Origin: Burkholderiales bacterium UBA2459
Lineage (GTDB): Bacteria; Pseudomonadota; Gammaproteobacteria; Burkholderiales; Burkholderiaceae_E
Direction of reading: 5' to 3'
NCBI GenBank assembly: GCA_002342365.1
Contig: DDPV01000005.1
Span: 1 to 5,729 of the forward strand
DNA: 5,729 nucleotides
Position numbers and translations under genes: made by a program. The notes under the pieces were generated by a model that had not been told where the DNA came from, searched no databases, and was given only the letters and a program-made list of their open reading frames with translations. Below, one piece after another: positions 1 to 5,729 of the stretch (positions are counted from its first letter, which is position 1; every line of letters starts with the position of its first letter).

Positions 1-114
1 AAACAAACTTTAAGACTCAGACTCCATGTGAACCGCCCGCAATATCTTAGGCCCTCGCACGCCTGATAGAAAACGACTCTTCGAACTTTGTTACAAGGTA
101 AAGACTCCCCTGCC

Positions 115-157
115 CCAGCTAGAGGCCTTTGTCGATGCAAAGGCAGAACGCCGCTGG
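115..157. repeat. Nested inverted repeat / potential two-tier hairpin
   Basis: The inner arms GCCTTTG (125-131) and CAAAGGC (138-144) are a perfect 7-bp inverted repeat around a 6-nt loop, TCGATG. Outer arms CCAGC (115-119) and GCTGG (153-157) enclose it with an asymmetric internal loop. No run of T follows on either strand, so it does not look like an intrinsic terminator. The outer right arm overlaps CTGGT (154-158), which could instead pair with ACCAG (176-180), so two foldings compete. Whether the stretch is transcribed is unknown. It could be a structured leader, a protein site or chance. Confidence 0.4.
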
Positions 158-238
158 TGGTCACCTACATGGGAAACCAGTAGAATGCCGTCAGCCAGTT
201 CGCGATAGTTTTTGCGACGACGCTTGGATTGAAAGTTA

Positions 239-258
239 TTTAAATCTTGAAATTTAAA
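239..258. repeat. AT-rich palindrome TTTAAAT-N6-ATTTAAA
   Basis: Perfect 7-bp arms (239-245 and 252-258) are separated by a 6-nt spacer, CTTGAA. The size and symmetry suit a dimeric regulator, but the AT-only arms lie in a locally AT-rich patch, where such symmetry arises more easily by chance. It sits about 150 bp upstream of the aminotransferase start, which is far for a simple repressor site but possible for a remote operator or for the promoter of an outside gene. Confidence 0.3.
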
Positions 259-307
259 CGAATTATTGTGGTGGCGAATCAAGGACTCAAAGCCGGGACC
301 TGCGGGT

Positions 308-335
308 GAAACTTGATTCCGACTTCGTGAGTTTC
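308..335. promoter_or_regulatory. Possible operator: GAAACT-N16-AGTTTC inverted repeat
   Basis: Perfect 6-bp arms at 308-313 and 330-335 are offset by 22 bp, about two helical turns. A dimeric activator could therefore contact one face of the DNA. The centre is about 80 bp upstream of the predicted transcription start near 405, a usual distance for an upstream activator. A short direct repeat TTCGTG (324-329 and 333-338) overlaps the right arm. No regulator gene is in the window, so its identity is unknown and chance is a real alternative. Confidence 0.22.
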
Positions 336-368
336 GTGCAGCAAGCCTTACTTAATCGTATCTGTTCT

Positions 369-398
369 TTGCACAAGCGATGCTGACCCCGACATAAT
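369..398 (+). promoter_or_regulatory. Putative sigma-70-type promoter of the operon
   Basis: A strong -10-like hexamer CATAAT (393-398) matches five of six consensus positions. Upstream, TTGCAC (369-374) keeps only the TTG of the -35 consensus, at an 18-bp spacing. A start about 7 bp after the -10 falls on or next to A405, the first base of the aminotransferase start codon. This implies a leaderless or nearly leaderless transcript and fits the absence of a Shine-Dalgarno sequence there. The weak -35 suggests an activator may be needed. Confidence 0.4.
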
Positions 399-404
399 CA
401 CTTC

Positions 405-1739
405 ATGACAACGACTCGCGTGATCCACCGCCACCTCCAGCATCTGCCACCGGCAGCTGTTAGTGGTCGAGGTGCCTACCTTGAGGACGGTGCGGGTAAG
501 CGGTACCTCGATGCATCTGGCGGTGCTGCTGTTTCATGCCTAGGGCATGGGCACCCTGAGGTGCTGTCGGCCATGCATTCTCAGATCGACAAACTGGCTT
601 ATGCCCACACCGGCTTTTTCACGACCGAAGTCGCTGAGAATCTGGCTGAGCATCTGATTCGTCATGCGCCTGCGGGAATGAGCCATGCCTACTTCGTCAG
701 TGGTGGCTCCGAGGCCATGGAGGCGGCGATGAAAATGGCGCGACAATACTTCGTCGAAATTGGACAGCCTCAACGCAAACACTTCATCGCGCGGCGTCAG
801 AGCTACCACGGCAATACGCTCGGCGCACTGGCCGTCGGAGGCAACGCTTGGCGGCGTGCGCAGTTCGCACCACTGCTCATTGATGTGACCCATGTCTCAC
901 CCTGCTACCCCTACCGCGAACAGGCGGCCACCGAAACCTCAGAAACATACGGTAGGCGCTTGGCACAGGAACTCGATGACACCATCACCCGGCTTGGTTC
1001 TGATCAGGTCATTGCCTTCGTGGCCGAGACGATCGGGGGCGCAACAGCCGGGGTGCTTGTTCCGGTACCGGGATACTTCAAGGCTATACGCGAGGTCTGT
1101 GATCGGCATGGGGTGTTGCTAATCCTTGATGAAGTCATGTGTGGGATGGGCCGCACCGGCAGAATGCATGCATGCGAAGATGAAGAGGTGACGCCTGATC
1201 TACTGGCTATTGCCAAGGGCTTGGGAGGTGGCTACCAGCCCATCGGCGCTGTTTTGGCGCAAGGCAAGCTGGTCGAAGCGATGTCCTTGGGAAGTGGCTT
1301 TTTTCAACATGGCCACACCTATCTCGGTCATGCTATTGCATGCGCGGCGGCGTTGGCAGTGCAACGAGTTATCGAACGCGATGGATTGTTGGAAAGAGTA
1401 AGAGAAGGCGGGGAGCGTCTGCATACCTTGCTGCAAAACACCCTCGGTAATCACCCACACATCGGCGATATTAGGGGTCGAGGCCTTTTCTGGGGGGTGG
1501 AACTGGTGCAAGATCGTAAGAGCAAGAAGCCCTTCGATCCCCGGTTTAAACTGCACGCCCGAATCAAGAGGGATGCTTTCGCTCGCGGATTGATGGTTTA
1601 CCCGATGGGGGGCACGGTCGATGGACACTATGGCGACCATGTGCTGTTGGCCCCACCGTTTATTTGTTCCGATGCCGATCTTGCTCTCATTGTGAAACAT
1701 CTGCAGGAAGCAATTGATTCAGCGCTTGTATCGATCTGA
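405..1739 (+). CDS. Class III PLP-dependent aminotransferase
   Basis: This 444-residue protein is a fold type I, class III aminotransferase, the group that includes GabT, BioA and omega-amino acid:pyruvate transaminases. It would move an amino group between an amine or amino acid and a keto acid such as pyruvate or 2-oxoglutarate in the cytoplasm. Visible landmarks are an N-terminal glycine-rich substrate region (YLDASGGAAVSCLGHGHP, 34-51), the cofactor-phosphate loop SGGSEA (99-104), Tyr134-His135 for ring stacking, Glu208, Asp242 in ILDEVMCGMGRTGR for the pyridine nitrogen, Schiff-base Lys271 in AIAKGLGGGYQPIGA, and Thr305 in HTYLGH for phosphate contact across the dimer. Length is normal and all key residues are present, so it should be active. 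No Shine-Dalgarno precedes ATG 405, but the family-typical N-terminus (RHLQHLPPAAVSGRGAYL) supports this start. The stop lies 27 bp before the solute-binding protein gene, suggesting one operon. The substrate cannot be assigned; some relatives are loosely named aspartate aminotransferase family. Confidence 0.95.
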   Translation: MTTTRVIHRHLQHLPPAAVSGRGAYLEDGAGKRYLDASGGAAVSCLGHGHPEVLSAMHSQIDKLAYAHTGFFTTEVAENLAEHLIRHAPAGMSHAYFVSGGSEAMEAAMKMARQYFVEIGQPQRKHFIARRQSYHGNTLGALAVGGNAWRRAQFAPLLIDVTHVSPCYPYREQAATETSETYGRRLAQELDDTITRLGSDQVIAFVAETIGGATAGVLVPVPGYFKAIREVCDRHGVLLILDEVMCGMGRTGRMHACEDEEVTPDLLAIAKGLGGGYQPIGAVLAQGKLVEAMSLGSGFFQHGHTYLGHAIACAAALAVQRVIERDGLLERVREGGERLHTLLQNTLGNHPHIGDIRGRGLFWGVELVQDRKSKKPFDPRFKLHARIKRDAFARGLMVYPMGGTVDGHYGDHVLLAPPFICSDADLALIVKHLQEAIDSALVSI

Positions 1740-1753
1740 TCGTATTATTTAAT

Positions 1754-1759
1754 GAGGAG
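1754..1759 (+). promoter_or_regulatory. Ribosome binding site that fixes the solute-binding protein start
   Basis: GAGGAG lies 7 nt before ATG 1767. The in-frame ATG at 1752 overlaps this site and has no Shine-Dalgarno of its own, so 1767 is the better start. It also gives a cleaner signal peptide beginning MNAKLIFKAL. Confidence 0.85.
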
Positions 1760-1766
1760 TGGTTCA

Positions 1767-2744
1767 ATGAACGCAAAGTTGATCTTCAAGGCGCTCGCAG
1801 TGACTGCCGCATTCGCGGGTACGCTTACGACCGCGAATCTGTGTGCGCAGCAGCGATTCGTCACCATCGGCACGGGGGGTGTGACTGGCGTTTACTACGC
1901 AGCGGGTGGCGCGATTTGCCGGTTGGTAAACAAGGACAGGCCCAAACATGGCATTCGCTGCTCGGTCGAATCAACGGGTGGGTCGGTGTTTAACGTCAAC
2001 ACCGTCAGGGCCGGTGAACTGGACTTTGGATTCACGCAGTCCGATGTGCAGTTCAACGCGGTCAATGGTCTTAACCAGTTCAAGAACGCCGCCTACGCCG
2101 ATATGCGAGCGGTTTTCGCGGTGCACCCAGAGCCCTTCACCGTGGTCGCTCGCAAAGAGGCCAATATCACCCGCTTCGAGGACTTTAAAGGCAAGCGCTT
2201 CAACATCGGCAACCCTGGATCAGGAACTCGCGCCTCGATGGAGGAACTGCTGGGCACCATGGGTTGGAAGACCAGTGATTTCTCGCTTGCTTCCGAACTC
2301 AAGGCAGACGAACATGGACCCGCACTTTGTGACGGCAAAATCGACGGTTTTTACTACGCGGTTGGGCATCCCAGCGCAAACATCCAGGACCCCACGACCT
2401 CCTGCGGGGCCAAGTTGGTGTCACTGTCCGGCCCGTTCATCGACAAGCTCGTTGCCGAGAAACCGTATTACGCCAAGGTAACGATTCCGGGCAGCCTGTA
2501 CCCGAACAATCCGCAGCCTACAAACACCTACGGTGTGCTGGCGACCATGGTGACCTCTGCCAAGACACCGGCCGAGACCGTCTATCAGATCACGCGCGCA
2601 GTCTTTGAAAACTTTGATGAGTTTAAAAAACTGCATCCTGCCCTCGCCAATCTGAATCCTGCCAACATGATCAAGGATGGCCTAAGTGCTCCCCTGCACG
2701 AAGGCGCCCTGCGCTATTACAAGGAAAAGGGCTGGGTCAAATAG
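1767..2744 (+). CDS. TAXI family TRAP transporter solute-binding protein
   Basis: This 325-residue periplasmic binding protein captures the substrate for the TRAP permease encoded downstream. A signal peptide covers about residues 1-27: Lys4 and Lys8, a hydrophobic core, and probable signal peptidase I cleavage after LCA. There is no lipobox, so it should be soluble. The mature protein opens with FVTIGTGGVTGVYYAAGGAI (31-50), the hallmark TAXI ligand-site segment. It is followed by ESTGGSVFNVNTVRAGELDF (68-87), HPEPFTVVAR (120-129), NIGNPGSGTR (146-155), and a conserved tail with ENFDEFKKLHP (281-291) and GLSAPLHEGA (305-314). Length is typical for the family. Four cysteines remain after cleavage (51, 65, 188, 213) and could form two disulfides. 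Known TAXI proteins bind glutamate or 2-oxoglutarate-like ligands, but this one's ligand is not readable. A start at 1752 would add five residues and is less likely. Confidence 0.96.
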   Translation: MNAKLIFKALAVTAAFAGTLTTANLCAQQRFVTIGTGGVTGVYYAAGGAICRLVNKDRPKHGIRCSVESTGGSVFNVNTVRAGELDFGFTQSDVQFNAVNGLNQFKNAAYADMRAVFAVHPEPFTVVARKEANITRFEDFKGKRFNIGNPGSGTRASMEELLGTMGWKTSDFSLASELKADEHGPALCDGKIDGFYYAVGHPSANIQDPTTSCGAKLVSLSGPFIDKLVAEKPYYAKVTIPGSLYPNNPQPTNTYGVLATMVTSAKTPAETVYQITRAVFENFDEFKKLHPALANLNPANMIKDGLSAPLHEGALRYYKEKGWVK

Positions 2745-2766
2745 ACAGAACGCTATCGGCTTTGAA

Positions 2767-2789
2767 AGGGCGAACTGGGCTTCGCGCTT
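2767..2789 (+). promoter_or_regulatory. Possible intergenic hairpin after the solute-binding protein gene
   Basis: GCGAA (2770-2774) pairs with TTCGC (2781-2785) around a 6-nt loop. With G2786 bulged, three further pairs (G2769-C2787, G2768-T2788, A2767-T2789) extend the stem. No T run follows, so it is not a full terminator. In transporter operons such hairpins can stabilise the upstream mRNA and allow more binding protein than permease. That role here is inference only. Confidence 0.25.
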
Positions 2790-2794
2790 CGTCA

Positions 2795-2833
2795 TGGGTC
2801 GATAGGCCTTGAACTTGGGTCGACAGGCCTTGA
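2795..2833 (+). repeat. 18-bp near-perfect tandem direct repeat, period 21 bp
   Basis: TGGGTCGATAGGCCTTGA (2795-2812) recurs as TGGGTCGACAGGCCTTGA (2816-2833), with one T/C difference in 18 bases. The 21-bp period equals about two helical turns. Each copy contains the palindrome AGGCCT. The second copy overlaps the first two bases of the permease ribosome binding site. It could be a paired operator, an mRNA-level control element or a small local duplication. Confidence 0.85.
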
Positions 2834-2839
2834 GGAGGG
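2832..2839 (+). promoter_or_regulatory. Strong ribosome binding site of the TRAP permease
   Basis: GAGGAGGG ends 6 nt before ATG 2846, a near-ideal Shine-Dalgarno that confirms this start. Its first two bases are the last two of the second tandem-repeat copy, so anything binding the repeat could mask it. Confidence 0.85.
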
Positions 2840-2845
2840 TTAGAG

Positions 2846-5425
2846 ATGGCAAGCGACCTTGAGCGGGCCTCTCCCGACCTTCAACAACTGGTCGCCGACA
2901 GCGATACGGGTGGACGTAAACCGACCGGCATTACCGCAGCACTAATCTTCGCGCTCTCCATCGCCTGGGGACTATTCCAATTCTGGTACGCCTCACCCAT
3001 GCCGTTTGAATTGGGATTTGGCGTACTCAATGACACTGAGGCACGGGCGATTCACCTGGCCTTTGCACTTTTCCTCGCCTTCATGGTCTGGCCGGCCTTC
3101 AAACGCTCTTCCGAAACGCATGTCCCGTTGCTAGATTGGCTGCTGGCTCTTGCTGGCGCATTCGCAGGCGCTTACCTGATGCTTTTCTACGCCGATGTAG
3201 CGACACGGCCCGGCCAACCGAGCAGCCTTGATGTTGTAATCGCCACAGTCGGACTTGCCTTACTGCTTGAAGCCACGCGCCGATCGGTCGGGTGGCCGAT
3301 GGCCGCCCTCGCGGCCCTTTTTATCGTGTACGCGTTAGCCGGTCCTTATATGCCGGAAGTTCTCGAGCACAAGGGCGCATCCTGGAACCGCTTGATTTCA
3401 CATATGTGGCTGACCACTGAAGGCGTCTACGGCATCGCGCTCGGCGTCTCCACAGGGGCTATTTTTGTTTATGTGCTCTTCGGTGCCCTGCTCGATCGGG
3501 CTGGCGGTGGAAACTACATGATGCAGGTGAGTTTCGCTGCGCTCGGTCATCTGCGCGGTGGGCCAGCCAAGGTGGCGGTTGTCTCTTCTGCGCTCAACGG
3601 TATGATTTCCGGCTCATCGGTATCGAATGTGGTCTCAGGGGGGATATTTACCATTCCCCTGATGAAAAAAGCGGGTTACGGCGGCGTGAAGGCCGGCGCA
3701 ATCGAGACTATGAGTTCAGTCAATGGTCAGATCATGCCGCCTGTGATGGGTGCGGCGGCTTTTCTGATGGTCGAGTATGTTGGCATCTCCTACGCTGAGA
3801 TCGTCAGGCACGCACTCCTTCCTGCGGTGCTCTCCTATGTCGGGCTCTTTTACATTGTCCACCTTGAGGCGGTGAAAATGGGTATGCACCCTTTGATACG
3901 CCGCGAGTTCAGGCCCTGGCATCGTAGGGCGCTCCGCCTGGGCTTCGGGCTGAGCGGCACCCTAATAGTTATAGCACTGCTTTATCTGACGTTTGAGGCC
4001 ATGAAGGCCGCACTTGGCCCAGCCGCGCCTTATGCCATCGGCACGGCATTGATCGCGCTTTATCTTTTTGCCATCCGCCAAGCGGCTATCAGCCCTGACT
4101 TGCCTCAGGACATCAACCTTGAACAACCCACGTCACTCAACACCTGGCCCGCCGTCAGGGCTGGTCTGCATTTCTTGATGCCAATTGGCACCCTCATTTG
4201 GTGCCTGATGGTCGAGGAACTCTCACCGTCTTTGTCTGCATTTTGGGCCGTTACCACGCTGCTCGTACTGATGCTGACTCAGCACCCGCTAATCGCCTGG
4301 TTTCGCAAGCTGCCGGCGGGTCGCCACTGGCTCAAAGGCTGGAACGAGGTGGTGGCTGGGTTTAACGATGGTTCGCGCAACATGATTGGCATTGGCATCG
4401 CCACGGCGGCAGCCGGGATCATTGTGGGGGGCATTACCTTGACCGGCCTGGGCTTGCGTATGACCGAGTTTGTGGAATTCGTTTCGCAAGGCAATGTGCT
4501 TGTCATGCTGCTCTTTATCGCCTTCGTCTGTCTCGTGTTAGGGCTCGGCGTGCCCACCACTGCCAACTACGTGCTGGTGGCGACCCTGATGGCTCCGGTC
4601 GTGGTCGAGTTGGGCGCGCGGAGTGGACTCATCATCCCGCTGATCGCAGTGCATCTTTTTGTGTTTTATTACGGGATCATGGGCGACATTACCCCGCCTG
4701 TTGGGCTGGCTACTTTTGCCGCCGCCGCCATTTCAGGCGAGGACGCGATAGCCACGGGTATTCAAGGAGCCAAGTATGCCCTTCGCACCGTGATCCTTCC
4801 CTTCATTTGGATATTCAACACCCAATTGCTCCTGGTCGACATCGAAACGCCCTGGGAATTCATCCGCGTGGTGACGGCCTGCACGGTGGCCATGTTGGTG
4901 TTTTGCGCATTGACCATGGGCTGGTTCCGCGATCAGTGCCGTCGGTGGGAAATGGCAGCACTCACCCTCGCGGTCGCGCTGTTGTTCCGGCCCGGCTTTT
5001 TCATGGACCAAATCGCGACCGAATACGCTGACATACCTCCCACCCGAGTGTTTGAAGTGGCTCAGGCCGCGGAGTCGGGGGAACAACTTGTCATGGTGAT
5101 CAAGGGCACCTCAATTGAAGGCGCCGACCTCGTTAAGACGGTAGCCTTGCGACTGGGCGAGGCAGGTTCCGAGGGGCGCAAGCGGCTTGCGGATGCTGGC
5201 CTACAACTGGTACCGCTCGGAGAGCAGTTGCAAATAGGGCCTGTTAAATTTGGGTCACAAGCCAAGAAGGGCGGCTTTGAGCAGGGTTGGCAAGTCGCAG
5301 AAATCAAGGTCAGGACCGACAGGCCGACGCCGCACTGGTTCTATCTGCCAGCCTTGATCCTTGTTGGATGGATTTGGTGGTTGCAGGGGCAAAGGCTTGC
5401 AAGTCGTTCACGCTCGGTGACTTAG
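2846..5425 (+). CDS. Fused TRAP transporter permease (small + large subunits) with C-terminal DUF3394-type domain
   Basis: This 859-residue inner-membrane protein would move the ligand delivered by the TAXI protein, driven by a sodium or proton gradient. After a soluble N-terminus of about 28 residues, hydrophobic segments near 30-48, 67-84, 94-115 and 130-166 form the small-subunit (DctQ-like) part. The DctM-like large part follows, with two halves marked by SSALNGMISGSSVSNVVSGG (247-266) and by LGLGVPTTANY (565-575) plus YYGIMGDITPPVGLATFAAA (608-627). These glycine/serine- and TPPV-rich loops belong to the substrate and ion sites in the family. Beyond helices ending near 691, a segment at 700-715, a soluble stretch at 716-829 and a last helix at 830-847 match the DUF3394 extension of fused TAXI permeases. 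Basic residues at 695-700 and 850-856 put that stretch in the periplasm. The start is fixed by a strong ribosome binding site. The 101-bp gap from the binding-protein gene is long for the operon but has no terminator. It appears intact. Confidence 0.95.
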   Translation: MASDLERASPDLQQLVADSDTGGRKPTGITAALIFALSIAWGLFQFWYASPMPFELGFGVLNDTEARAIHLAFALFLAFMVWPAFKRSSETHVPLLDWLLALAGAFAGAYLMLFYADVATRPGQPSSLDVVIATVGLALLLEATRRSVGWPMAALAALFIVYALAGPYMPEVLEHKGASWNRLISHMWLTTEGVYGIALGVSTGAIFVYVLFGALLDRAGGGNYMMQVSFAALGHLRGGPAKVAVVSSALNGMISGSSVSNVVSGGIFTIPLMKKAGYGGVKAGAIETMSSVNGQIMPPVMGAAAFLMVEYVGISYAEIVRHALLPAVLSYVGLFYIVHLEAVKMGMHPLIRREFRPWHRRALRLGFGLSGTLIVIALLYLTFEAMKAALGPAAPYAIGTALIALYLFAIRQAAISPDLPQDINLEQPTSLNTWPAVRAGLHFLMPIGTLIWCLMVEELSPSLSAFWAVTTLLVLMLTQHPLIAWFRKLPAGRHWLKGWNEVVAGFNDGSRNMIGIGIATAAAGIIVGGITLTGLGLRMTEFVEFVSQGNVLVMLLFIAFVCLVLGLGVPTTANYVLVATLMAPVVVELGARSGLIIPLIAVHLFVFYYGIMGDITPPVGLATFAAAAISGEDAIATGIQGAKYALRTVILPFIWIFNTQLLLVDIETPWEFIRVVTACTVAMLVFCALTMGWFRDQCRRWEMAALTLAVALLFRPGFFMDQIATEYADIPPTRVFEVAQAAESGEQLVMVIKGTSIEGADLVKTVALRLGEAGSEGRKRLADAGLQLVPLGEQLQIGPVKFGSQAKKGGFEQGWQVAEIKVRTDRPTPHWFYLPALILVGWIWWLQGQRLASRSRSVT

Positions 5426-5729
5426 AAACTATATGATCTTATAAATTCCATACTTTATCTCGTTATCATTAAAATATTTAATAAGTTGTGGTCGATCGCG
5501 CTGGCGCAGACAAATTACGCTGCATCAATTTGAAAACACGCGTCAGTCGCTTGCTTCAGCCGAACATCCCCTCTGGGGCGCATCTTTGATTGAGTCTTGA
5601 AAGCTCGCAGGCAAGCCTTCCAGAGGCAACCGTCATGACCACCGACCGGAGGCCGCCATACCGATGATTTCCAGGTACTCCATATCCGGCGAACGATCCA
5701 AAACCTAGTGCACAATGCCGTGACGCTGA
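5426..5729. other. Downstream region: AT-rich tract, then mixed non-coding sequence
   Basis: Immediately after the permease stop, 5426-5490 is sharply AT-rich compared with the gene. It contains one AT-only inverted repeat, ATTAAA-ATA-TTTAAT (5468-5482), too weak and lacking the GC stem and T run of an intrinsic terminator. From about 5491 the composition returns to GC-rich. The minus-strand frame 5515-5715 is rich in Trp, Cys and Arg and looks spurious. A different minus-strand frame at the right edge may be a gene relic and is listed separately. I see no RNA gene or mobile-element end here. Confidence 0.6.
5633..5728 (-). pseudogene. Possible relic of a minus-strand gene, cupin-like, interrupted by a stop
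   Basis: Read on the minus strand, 5728 to 5633 gives QRHGIVH, a TAG stop (5705-5707), then VLDRSPDMEYLEIIGMAA and a few more residues to a TGA at 5633-5635. The pattern His-x-V-x-x-x-S-x-D-x-E-x-LEI resembles the last strands of small cupin proteins, where a histidine is followed by a sequence like SDDLEVLEI. If so, the stop replaces a residue between His and Val, and this is the end of a decayed gene coming from the right. The match is short and from memory, only about 30 residues are visible, and chance is possible. Confidence 0.22.

Larger units (their letters stand above)
1..404. other. Upstream non-coding region without a convincing gene
   Basis: I see no supportable gene in this stretch. 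The longest minus-strand open frame (91-282) and a plus-strand frame open from 32 to a stop at 206-208 without an ATG resemble no family I know, and neither has a ribosome binding site. Base composition is uneven: an AT-rich patch lies around 230-275, between more GC-rich flanks. The region contains three inverted repeats (listed separately) and a promoter-like element just before the aminotransferase. It is best read as the regulatory region of the downstream operon, perhaps with decayed older sequence on the far left. The neighbour to the left lies outside the window. Confidence 0.6.

Noticed and set aside
32..208. Plus-strand frame open from after a TGA at 29-31 to TAG at 206-208
   Set aside because: It lacks an ATG, has no Shine-Dalgarno and resembles no known protein family.
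91..282. Minus-strand open frame of 63 codons with a stretch reading ILLVSH, faintly like an ABC ATPase segment
   Set aside because: No Walker or signature motif, no ribosome binding site, and the rest matches nothing recognisable; ILLVSH alone is too short.
540..1700. Long minus-strand open frames inside the aminotransferase gene
   Set aside because: They are antisense shadows of a clearly conserved coding sequence, with no family resemblance.
1767..1850. Lipoprotein signal in the solute-binding protein because of Cys26
   Set aside because: The residues before Cys26 (A-N-L) do not fit a lipobox; cleavage after Ala27 by signal peptidase I is more plausible.
5468..5482. ATTAAA-ATA-TTTAAT as a transcription terminator for the operon
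   Set aside because: The stem is AT-only with a 3-nt loop and no T run after it, so it would be too unstable for an intrinsic terminator.
5498..5507. GCGC-TG-GCGC inverted repeat as a terminator stem
   Set aside because: A 2-nt loop cannot form a normal hairpin and no T run follows.
5515..5715. Minus-strand open frame of 66 codons
   Set aside because: Unusual Trp/Cys/Arg-rich composition and no family resemblance; a different minus-strand frame looks more protein-like over its first part.

Overview
The window looks like chromosomal DNA of a GC-rich proteobacterium. Burkholderiales or a related beta/gamma lineage is my guess from the protein style and GC-leaning codons; no rRNA or marker gene is present to settle it. 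It holds one compact, rightward three-gene unit with about 400 bp of non-coding DNA on the left and about 300 bp on the right. No mobile element, CRISPR array, tRNA or rRNA was seen.

Layout: (1) 1-404 is a leader region without a convincing gene. It contains several inverted repeats and, at its right end, a promoter-like pair placed so that transcription would begin at or next to the first start codon. (2) 405-1739 encodes a class III (fold type I) PLP-dependent aminotransferase. (3) 1767-2744, 27 bp later and behind a strong ribosome binding site, encodes a TAXI-type periplasmic solute-binding protein with a signal peptide. (4) 2745-2845 is a 101-bp spacer with a possible small hairpin and an 18-bp near-perfect tandem repeat (period 21 bp) that runs into the next ribosome binding site. 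(5) 2846-5425 encodes a fused TRAP permease carrying small- and large-subunit regions plus a C-terminal soluble domain of the DUF3394 type, probably periplasmic. (6) 5426-5729 is AT-rich at first, then contains what may be the decayed end of a minus-strand gene with an in-frame stop.

How the genes fit together: the solute-binding protein would capture a small organic anion in the periplasm and hand it to the ion-driven permease. The aminotransferase would then act on the imported compound or supply or consume the amino/keto partner. Characterised TAXI proteins bind glutamate or 2-oxoglutarate-like ligands, which fits a transaminase partner, but the real substrate cannot be read from the sequence.

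The genes belong to known families. The less ordinary points are the probable leaderless start of the first gene, the tandem repeat beside the permease ribosome binding site, and the PDZ-like periplasmic tail of the permease. I found no evidence of a wholly new system.
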